Shown one piece after another: positions 1-4,817 of a stretch of 6,628 nt of DNA. A program made the position numbers and the translations under genes. Under the pieces are notes generated by a model, which made no database searches, had not been told where the DNA came from, and saw nothing but the letters and a program-made list of their open reading frames with translations. How positions within the stretch are numbered: position 1 is the stretch's first letter; every line of letters starts with the position of its first letter. The stretch lies in NCBI GenBank assembly GCA_017407365.1, contig JAFQWR010000179.1, positions 1-6,628 of the forward strand, read 5' to 3'. This stretch comes from Clostridia bacterium (GTDB taxonomy: Bacteria > Bacillota > Clostridia > Christensenellales > HGM11417).

Positions 1-1196
1 ACCCCACGAGTATGCCCTTCAGCTTTTTGACGGACGGCGTAAGGCAGAATCAGCTGCCCTGCTACCTCACCTATACCACCGCAGAAACCAAGAAAATCAT
101 CCTCGATAACCTGCACCGCTCCCCCCTGTTTTCGGGCGCAATCAAGGGCACGGGCCCCCGCTACTGCCCCTCGATAGAGGATAAGGTGGTACGCTTTGCC
201 GATAAGGAGCGCCATCAGATTTTCATTGAGCCTGAGGACGAGCACAGCGGCGAGATGTACGTGCAGGGTATGAGCTCATCGCTTCCTGCGGACGTGCAGG
301 AGGCAATGTATAAAACGGTGACGGGCTTAGAAAACGTACGCATTCTGCGCTACGCCTACGCCATCGAATACGACTGCATCGACGCCACCCAGCTGGGCGC
401 AGACCTCGCCTATAAAAACGCCGTAGGGCTTTACTCCGCAGGTCAGATCAATGGCAGCTCGGGCTACGAGGAGGCAGCCGCTCAGGGCCTTATGGCAGGC
501 ATCAATGCCGCTCTCCGTTTAGAGGGCAAGGAGCCCTTTGTGCTCTCCCGCTCCGAGGCGTATATTGGCGTGCTGATTGATGACCTCGTAACCAAGCCCA
601 CCCAGGAGCCCTACCGTATGATGACCTCACGTGCGGAATACCGTCTGTTGCTCCGTCAGGATAACGCAGACCTCCGCCTCACCGATAAGGGCAGAGAAAT
701 CGGCACGGTCAGTAAGCTCAGGCTTCGCCGCCTTTGTGCGCGCCGCAACGAGATAGAGTCGCTCACCGCACTCTGCCGCAAAATCCTCTCACCCCACGCC
801 TACGCAGATTACTTTGCCCGCAAGGGCTTACAGGTCACGGCAAACGGACTTTCGCTTGCGGATATGGTGCGAAGAGGCTTACCCTTAGAGGAGCTTCTCA
901 GGGAATTCTACCCCGCGCAAGGCTTTGCCCCCGAAAACGTATTCACCGTGCAAACGGAGCTTTCCTACGAGGGCTATCTGCGCCGTCAAGACGCCTTTAT
1001 CGAAAAGCTCAAAAAAACAGAGCGCATCAGAATCCCCGAGGACTTCGATTACCTCTCCGTCAAGGGCTTACGCATCGAGGCACAGCAAAAGCTGGATAAA
1101 ATCCGCCCCCAAACGCTTGCTCAGGCGAGCGAAATCTCGGGCGTTTCCCCCGCAGACGTTGCCGTGCTGATGGTGCTTCTCTCCGAAAAGAGGTAG
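1..1196 (+). CDS. mnmG: MnmG (GidA), tRNA uridine-5-carboxymethylaminomethyl modification enzyme, 5' partial
   Basis: This is the C-terminal two thirds of MnmG, the FAD- and NADH-dependent partner of MnmE that installs the carboxymethylaminomethyl group on U34 of certain tRNAs in the cytoplasm. The reading frame is open to the left edge (first whole codon at base 3), so the N-terminal Rossmann part lies outside; about 397 of roughly 625 residues are present. Counting from the ATG at base 12, family motifs are GPRYCPSIEDK (49-58, with the conserved Cys52), AGQINGSSGYEEAAAQG (143-159, FAD-contacting), and TSRAEYRLLLRQDNADLRLT (205-224). The C-terminal helical, MnmE- and tRNA-contacting region follows, including YEGYLRRQ and the terminal ISGVSPADVAVL helix. 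The ATG at 12 is internal, not a true start. The stop is TAG at 1194-1196. rsmG, a frequent neighbour of mnmG, is not next. The family assignment is very secure. Confidence 0.97.
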   Translation, partial: PTSMPFSFLTDGVRQNQLPCYLTYTTAETKKIILDNLHRSPLFSGAIKGTGPRYCPSIEDKVVRFADKERHQIFIEPEDEHSGEMYVQGMSSSLPADVQEAMYKTVTGLENVRILRYAYAIEYDCIDATQLGADLAYKNAVGLYSAGQINGSSGYEEAAAQGLMAGINAALRLEGKEPFVLSRSEAYIGVLIDDLVTKPTQEPYRMMTSRAEYRLLLRQDNADLRLTDKGREIGTVSKLRLRRLCARRNEIESLTALCRKILSPHAYADYFARKGLQVTANGLSLADMVRRGLPLEELLREFYPAQGFAPENVFTVQTELSYEGYLRRQDAFIEKLKKTERIRIPEDFDYLSVKGLRIEAQQKLDKIRPQTLAQASEISGVSPADVAVLMVLLSEKR

Positions 1197-1260
1197 CAAG
1201 CACCGCCCCAACCCCTTTTACGAGGGGAAAGCCGGATAAATTCCGCCCCAAACGCTTGCC
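1091..1260 (+). repeat. Imperfect direct repeat: piece of the mnmG 3' end repeated downstream of the gene
   Basis: Bases 1091-1120, inside mnmG where they encode KLDKIRPQTL, recur at 1231-1259 in the non-coding spacer. The two copies differ by two substitutions and one missing C (27 of 30 aligned positions match). The downstream copy starts GCCGGATAAATTCC and ends AAACGCTTGC. The first copy is under coding constraint and the second is not, so a partial duplication of the mnmG end, later decayed, is the simplest reading. A dispersed intergenic element that resembles mnmG by chance is less likely. Confidence 0.6.
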
Positions 1261-1307
1261 GTAAAAAAGCAACACACCAAAAGCCCAACGTCCTTATCGG
1301 CTTCCCC
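1224..1307. repeat. Imperfect inverted repeat in the mnmG-hydrolase spacer
   Basis: GGGGAAAGCCGGATAA (1224-1239) is nearly the reverse complement of TTATCGGCTTCCCC (1294-1307). All 14 bases of the right arm pair, and the left arm has two single-base bulges. The loop is 54 bases. A smaller hairpin, CCCCT/AGGGG at 1212-1227, competes with the left arm. No T-run follows the right arm, so this is not a standard intrinsic terminator. It may be a small intergenic repeat element or an RNA structure at the end of the mnmG transcript. Confidence 0.45.
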
Positions 1308-1335
1308 AAGGGAGGCACACGCACAAAACACCAAT

Positions 1336-1421
1336 AGCCCTTACCCACCCCACCTCACGCCAACCGAAAACCAAGGGAAAGCAACAGAGTATCGCGCAAA
1401 ACGGTAAGGGCTTATTTTTTT
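1336..1421 (+). terminator. Possible long-loop terminator or attenuator before the hydrolase gene
   Basis: AGCCCTTACC (1336-1345) and GGTAAGGGCT (1403-1412) form a perfect 10-base inverted repeat with a 57-base loop, followed directly by the T-rich stretch at 1412-1421. This could end the mnmG transcript. The right arm (TAAGG-CTT, 1405-1413) can instead pair with AAGCCTTA at 1424-1431, placing the T-run in the loop and the second arm next to the ribosome binding site. The two pairings exclude each other, as in attenuators. The long loop makes a plain terminator uncertain. Confidence 0.35.
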
Positions 1422-1432
1422 ACAAGCCTTAA

Positions 1433-1440
1433 AAGGAGGG
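1433..1440 (+). promoter_or_regulatory. Ribosome binding site of the SGNH hydrolase gene
   Basis: AAGGAGGG lies 4 bases before the ATG at 1445. It is a near-perfect Shine-Dalgarno sequence and fixes the start. Its upstream bases overlap the right arm of the possible hairpin at 1405-1431. Confidence 0.8.
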
Positions 1441-1444
1441 TATT

Positions 1445-2041
1445 ATGCGCATCATCTATCTTGGCTCATCCATCACCTACGGCAGTGCGGCAGAGGGCTA
1501 TTCATTTGCCGACGCTCTGGGCGAGATGGGTCATCCGTATGTAAAAATCGCCGTCAGCGGCACCACGCTTGCAAAAAAAGCCAATGCCGACGGCACAAGC
1601 TACGTAGAGCGCTTTGAAAGCTACTGCCGCTCCACCACCGTGCAGGCAGAGCTTCTTTGCATTCAGCTCTCCACCAACGACGCCTCGCAAAGCCTTCCCC
1701 TCGGCGCCTTTACGGCAGAGGAGGAAAAAGACACCGCCACCGCCCTCGGTGCACTCGATTATCTCATCTGCCGAGGCAAGCAAATGGGGCTTAAAATCGC
1801 CGTTTTCACCAATCCGCCCTACCCGAGCAAGGCGTATGCACAGCTTGTCGAGGGCTTTTTACGGGGCGCAAGGGCGTATCATCCCGACGTTGCGGTGCTG
1901 GATATGTGGAATATGCCCTCGTGCAAGCTATCCGCCGAGGCACGCGCACGCTATATGGCAGACGACATCCACCCCACGCGCCTGGGCTATACCGAGTGGT
2001 GGGCGCCGCTGTTTTTGCGCCTGACCGAGCAAATCGGCTAG
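1445..2041 (+). CDS. Small SGNH/GDSL-type hydrolase, probably cytoplasmic
   Basis: A 198-residue protein with the four SGNH blocks in order. Block I is YLGSSITYG, with Ser9 as likely nucleophile (GSSIT in place of the classic GDSL). Block II is AVSGTT with Gly39, block III is LSTNDA with Asn78, and block V is DDIHPTRLGY with Asp173 and His176 as the DxxH pair. Gly39 and Asn78 would supply the oxyanion hole. The length of about 200 residues is usual for single-domain members. There is no signal peptide or membrane segment, so it should act in the cytoplasm on an ester or acyl substrate (lipid, sugar ester or peptide-linked acyl group); the sequence does not say which. The start is supported by a strong ribosome binding site. 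It stands alone between two structured spacers, and a terminator-like hairpin follows, so it is probably a single-gene unit or the tail of the mnmG transcript. The fold is secure, the substrate unknown. Confidence 0.9.
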   Translation: MRIIYLGSSITYGSAAEGYSFADALGEMGHPYVKIAVSGTTLAKKANADGTSYVERFESYCRSTTVQAELLCIQLSTNDASQSLPLGAFTAEEEKDTATALGALDYLICRGKQMGLKIAVFTNPPYPSKAYAQLVEGFLRGARAYHPDVAVLDMWNMPSCKLSAEARARYMADDIHPTRLGYTEWWAPLFLRLTEQIG

Positions 2042-2099
2042 CGCCCTTTATCGCAAGAATCTTTCGGCAGAGGGCAGTCAACAAGCCGCCACCTGCACT

Positions 2100-2176
2100 T
2101 TTTGCCGCAAGAGAAAAAGGCTTCCCCCCATTCGCCCCGAAAAATCGGGCAGAGAAGCCCCTTTCTTTTGCCGCAA
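2100..2176. repeat. 11-base direct repeats flanking a hairpin
   Basis: TTTTGCCGCAA occurs at 2100-2110 and again at 2166-2176, exactly 66 bases apart, directly bordering the compound hairpin between them. The bounded segment has imperfect terminal inverted repeats: 13 of 16 bases pair between 2109-2124 and 2154-2169. Direct repeats around an inverted-repeat segment can mean a tiny insertion, or simply a duplicated terminator edge. An inverted copy of its core, TGCGGCAA, is at 2242-2249. Confidence 0.5.
2119..2169 (+). terminator. Compound intrinsic terminator after the hydrolase gene
   Basis: The outer stem is GGCTTC (2119-2124) with GAAGCC (2154-2159). The inner stem is GCCCCGA (2134-2140) with TCGGGC (2145-2150), with one bulged C and an AAAA loop. 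The T-rich stretch CTTTCTTTT follows at 2161-2169 and an A-rich stretch precedes the stem, so it could work in both directions. It lies about 80 bases after the hydrolase stop and would separate that gene from the TIR-like gene. Confidence 0.65.
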
Positions 2177-2200
2177 AATGTATCGCATACCGCTCCGCCG

Positions 2201-2220
2201 CTTATATAGTATATATAGGT
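2201..2220 (+). promoter_or_regulatory. AT-rich promoter-like block upstream of the TIR-like gene
   Basis: A run of alternating T and A around TATAGT (2205-2210) and TATATA stands out in GC-rich surroundings, and could be a -10 element. No good -35 hexamer is found 16-18 bases upstream; TTGCCG at 2168-2173 is too far away. Because the terminator at 2119-2169 lies before it, a promoter for the gene at 2340 is expected about here. Transcription from this block would give a leader of some 120 bases. Confidence 0.35.
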
Positions 2221-2221
2221 A

Positions 2222-2299
2222 GGGGCTTGTCCTCGGCCCCGTGCGGCAAGAATATCAATGATAATTGGTACAGAAGATAGCTCCCCATTCCTCGGGGGA
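2222..2299 (+). other. Leader of the TIR-like gene with two small hairpins
   Basis: GGGGC (2222-2226) can pair with GCCCC (2236-2240), and TCCCC (2282-2286) with GGGGA (2295-2299). Each is a 5-base stem with an 8-9-base loop, and neither is followed by a T-run. They lie in the expected 5' leader and may affect translation or stability. They match no riboswitch class I can recognise. Apart from these, the terminator, the AT-rich block and the repeats, I see nothing else in the 298-base spacer 2042-2339. Confidence 0.3.
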
Positions 2300-2322
2300 A
2301 AAAGCAAGCACGCTCAAAGGGC

Positions 2323-2332
2323 AAAAGGAGAG
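2323..2332 (+). promoter_or_regulatory. Ribosome binding site that decides the TIR-like gene start
   Basis: AAAAGGAGAG has its GGAG core ending 9 bases before the ATG at 2340. An in-frame TTG at 2265 would add 25 residues, but it has no such site, and the added residues fall in the hairpin-bearing leader. The ATG is therefore preferred. Confidence 0.8.
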
Positions 2333-2339
2333 AAAGAAA

Positions 2340-4796
2340 ATGACAGACCGACAGTACGATTTGATGATTGCCTACTACGGAAGCGAAAAAAATGGCTCAC
2401 AGAAGCAGGCACGGGCGCTCTACGATGAGCTGCAGGGCGCAACGCTCTGGAAGGGCAAGCAGCTGAACGTCTACTTCCATCCCGTTACCGACCCTACGGG
2501 CAGCTATGACACAACGCCCAGCATCATCCAAAAAACGCCTCTCTTTTTGTTCGTGGTAGAGAGCAATCCCCCTGTCGACCCCTACGGCTTCATCGTTTCC
2601 CGTGATAAAAACGGACAGACGCGCCGTATCTACGAGGAAATCCAGGCAGAGCAGGAAAGCCGCTTCTACCGTATCAATCCTGCACACGCCGCCAAGCTCT
2701 ACGTCTGCGACGGCTACTCTATGGAAGCGGCGGCACAGCTCCATCCCATTTTCAACGGCAAAAACCACTTCTCCGAGGAGGACGGCACCCTACCCGTTTT
2801 ACAGTGGGCGAAGGAGCAGCTGAAGGAGCTGGAAGAAAAGGGTATTTTTCCTGTTCGCGCCAAAAACGGGGAGCCTCAATCCCCCACGCAGGGCGGCGTT
2901 TCCGAGGAAATGTTCGAGCAGATGCGCCAAAGGGTGGTCAGTCTGCAAGAGGAGCTACACTCACGCCCCACGCAGGGCGGCGTTTCCGAGGAGTTATTCG
3001 AGCAGATGCGCCAAAGGGTGGTCAGTCTGCAAGAGGAGCTACAGTCACGCCCCACACAGGGCGGCGTTTCCGAGGAGCAGTTTGAAAAAATGCGTGAGGA
3101 AAACGTACGCTTGCAGGAGGAGCTGAAAAAGATAGAAGCTCAGCAAAAAGCAGAGGAAGAAGAAAAGCAAAAGGCGGAGGAGGAAGAAAGGCGAAAGGCA
3201 GAAGAGAATGCCACCCTCGAAAAATCCTTTGCATTTGGCTACTATAAAGAGGGCTATACCGTAGAATCCTTTTTCGGCACGGAAACGGAGGTTGTTATTC
3301 CTTCCACCTATAAGGGGGAGCCTGTGCTGAAAATTGGGGAACGCGCATTCTACGAGTGTAGCAGGGTGAAAAAAGTCACTATCCCCGACAGTGTCTATGA
3401 GATTGAGGAATATGCATTTTACAGTTGTACCGGCCTTCAAAGCGTCAGCTGTGACGGCGTCTGTGAGATTGGGCAGTATGCGTTCTACGACTGCAAAAGT
3501 CTTACAAGCATTGAAACCGCCGACATCCGGAAGCTTGGGCAGTATGCGTTCTGCGGCTGCAAAAGCCTGACCTCTCACATCACCCTTGACGCCCCCGAGA
3601 TTCAAGAGGCTACATTCCGTGAATGCAAGAGCCTGAAAGGTATCACCCTTCTCGATGGCGTCACCTATATTGGAGAGGACGCATTCACGTGGTGCAGCAG
3701 CCTCATTAGCATCACCATCCCAAATAGTGTCATCGCCATTTGGCTCGGTGCGTTCAGGTATTGCGGCGGCCTTGAAAGCATTACAGTGGATGCAGACAAC
3801 CCCGAATACCAATCCATCGACGGCAATCTGTATACCAAAGACGGCAAAAGACTTCTTCAATATGCTATCGGCAAGCAGGAGGAAGCCTTCTCCGTCCCCG
3901 ATGGCGTCATCACCGTTGATAATAGCGCATTCCGAGGGTGTAGCAGGCTTACAAGCATTACCCTGCCGAGTAGCGTCACCCATATTGGAGAGGACGCATT
4001 CGGGGGGTGCAGCAGCCTAAAAAGCATTACCGTCCCGAATAGCGTCATCTCTATTGGCAGGAATGCGTTCTCGAGGTGCAGTAGCCTTACGAGCATCACC
4101 ATCCCCCGTAGCGTTACTATGCTTGGCGCAAATACTTTCTTTTCCCACTATAGCCCTGTGTTTGATTCTTGTAGCAGCCTTGAAAGCATTACGGTGGAAG
4201 CAGGCAATCCCTGCTACCTTTCCATCGACGGCAATTTATACAGCAAGGACGGCAAAATATTGCTACAATACGCCATCGGCAAGCAGGAGGAGGCTTTCTC
4301 CGTCCCGAGTAGTGTCATCCGAATTGGATTTTGTGCGTTCAAAGACTGCAAACTCCTGAAAAGCATCACCATTCCGAGTAGCGTCACCGCGATTGGAAAG
4401 GGCGCGTTCTCTGCTTGCAAAAGCCTTACAAACATCACCATTCTGAGTAGTGTCACCGCGATTGGGGAGTATGCGTTCTCGTTGTGCAGCAGTCTTAAAA
4501 GCATCACCCTTCCGAGTAGCGTCACCGCGATTGGTGAGAGTGCGTTCCGTTGGTGCAGTAGCCTTGAAAGCATCACCATCCCGAGTAGCGTCACCGCCAT
4601 TGGTTGGCGCGCCTTTGAGTGCTGTAAAGCCCTTACGTCCGTCACCTTTGATAGCCCCGGGGGCTGGTTCTACGCAAGCTTGGTAGAGGATTTTGAGGCG
4701 AGAAAAAACGGCAAGGCCATCGATTTTTCCAACCCCACAGCAAACAAAAAAATCCTCACGGGCACCCATTTCTTCTACGCCTTCTATCGGGCATAA
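2340..4796 (+). CDS. TIR-like domain / coiled-coil repeats / BspA-type LRR protein
   Basis: An 818-residue protein of three parts. Residues 5 to about 165 look like a TIR fold: strand YDLMIAYYG, helix QKQARALYDELQ, strand QLNVYFHP, SIIQKTPLFLFVVES as the next helix and strand, then helix RRIYEEIQ with Glu99 or Glu100 as candidate catalytic glutamate, and strand KLYVCDGY. Residues 182-265 are three 28-residue coiled-coil repeats, followed by a charged helix rich in Glu, Lys and Ala to about 292. Residues 296-770 are BspA-family LRRs (LRR_5 type) with a consensus like SITIPSSVTAIGxxAFxxC, interrupted by two island segments (about 484-520 and 620-655) and closed by a capping segment. There is no signal peptide, transmembrane segment or Walker A motif. 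TIR domains often cleave NAD or mediate assembly, and LRRs usually bind partners, so a cytoplasmic sensor-effector is inferred. The TIR call is moderate; the LRR call is near certain. The next gene begins 21 bases later and is probably co-transcribed. Confidence 0.85.
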   Translation: MTDRQYDLMIAYYGSEKNGSQKQARALYDELQGATLWKGKQLNVYFHPVTDPTGSYDTTPSIIQKTPLFLFVVESNPPVDPYGFIVSRDKNGQTRRIYEEIQAEQESRFYRINPAHAAKLYVCDGYSMEAAAQLHPIFNGKNHFSEEDGTLPVLQWAKEQLKELEEKGIFPVRAKNGEPQSPTQGGVSEEMFEQMRQRVVSLQEELHSRPTQGGVSEELFEQMRQRVVSLQEELQSRPTQGGVSEEQFEKMREENVRLQEELKKIEAQQKAEEEEKQKAEEEERRKAEENATLEKSFAFGYYKEGYTVESFFGTETEVVIPSTYKGEPVLKIGERAFYECSRVKKVTIPDSVYEIEEYAFYSCTGLQSVSCDGVCEIGQYAFYDCKSLTSIETADIRKLGQYAFCGCKSLTSHITLDAPEIQEATFRECKSLKGITLLDGVTYIGEDAFTWCSSLISITIPNSVIAIWLGAFRYCGGLESITVDADNPEYQSIDGNLYTKDGKRLLQYAIGKQEEAFSVPDGVITVDNSAFRGCSRLTSITLPSSVTHIGEDAFGGCSSLKSITVPNSVISIGRNAFSRCSSLTSITIPRSVTMLGANTFFSHYSPVFDSCSSLESITVEAGNPCYLSIDGNLYSKDGKILLQYAIGKQEEAFSVPSSVIRIGFCAFKDCKLLKSITIPSSVTAIGKGAFSACKSLTNITILSSVTAIGEYAFSLCSSLKSITLPSSVTAIGESAFRWCSSLESITIPSSVTAIGWRAFECCKALTSVTFDSPGGWFYASLVEDFEARKNGKAIDFSNPTANKKILTGTHFFYAFYRA
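2883..3134 (+). repeat. 84-base tandem repeat encoding 28-residue coiled-coil units
   Basis: There are three units, starting at 2883, 2967 and 3051, with exact 84-base spacing. Units 1 and 2 match at 80 of 84 bases; unit 3 is more diverged in its second half. Each encodes PTQGGVSEE followed by F-x-x-M-x-x-x-V-x-x-L-x-x-x-L. Hydrophobic residues therefore sit at a and d positions of a heptad pattern, broken by Pro-Thr-Gln-Gly-Gly at each unit start. The unit length equals four heptads. Homologous units occur in the gene at 6168. Confidence 0.9.
3291..4649 (+). repeat. 69-base BspA-type LRR repeat array in the TIR-like gene
   Basis: About 17 degenerate 23-residue repeats. The closest-matching units start at GTCACCGCGATTGG at 4383, 4452 and 4521, with GTCACCGCCATTGG at 4590, exactly 69 bases apart. 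The framework ITIPSSVTAIG, AF, C and SL stays nearly constant, while the two residues before AF and the two after it change in each unit. Two non-LRR islands (3789-3899 and 4197-4304) interrupt the array and resemble each other. Confidence 0.9.
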
Positions 4797-4806
4797 AAAC
4801 CACATC

Positions 4807-4811
4807 AGGAG
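4807..4811 (+). promoter_or_regulatory. Ribosome binding site of the LRR-only gene
   Basis: AGGAG lies 6 bases before the ATG at 4818, within the 21-base gap after the TIR-like gene. It supports both this start and translation from a shared transcript. Confidence 0.7.
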
Positions 4812-4817
4812 CAGGAT

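Noticed and set aside
1197..1444. Hidden small gene or tRNA in the first spacer
   Set aside because: No cloverleaf pattern and no open frame with a ribosome binding site were found on either strand. The minus-strand frames here are low-complexity and run into the mnmG end.
2265..2339. TTG start at 2265 for the TIR-like protein
   Set aside because: It has no ribosome binding site, and the extra 25 residues fall in a structured leader. The ATG at 2340 has AAAAGGAGAG at good distance and begins where the first TIR-like strand is expected.
3045..3983. 312-codon open frame on the minus strand opposite the coiled-coil and LRR region
   Set aside because: Its period follows the repeats of the sense gene, whose units are multiples of three and stop-free on both strands. 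The product is low-complexity and unlike any family, and the sense protein is clearly real.
3291..4649. Target of a diversity-generating retroelement
   Set aside because: No reverse transcriptase or template repeat is in the window, and the variable LRR residues are spread over all units rather than in one adenine-biased end segment.
4383..4658. CRISPR-like regular repeats
   Set aside because: The 69-base period is continuous coding LRR sequence with no conserved-repeat and unique-spacer alternation.
2340..4796. NB-ARC, NACHT or other P-loop NTPase domain, as in true NLRs
   Set aside because: No GxxxxGK[ST] or Walker B pattern is seen; the middle section is coiled coil.
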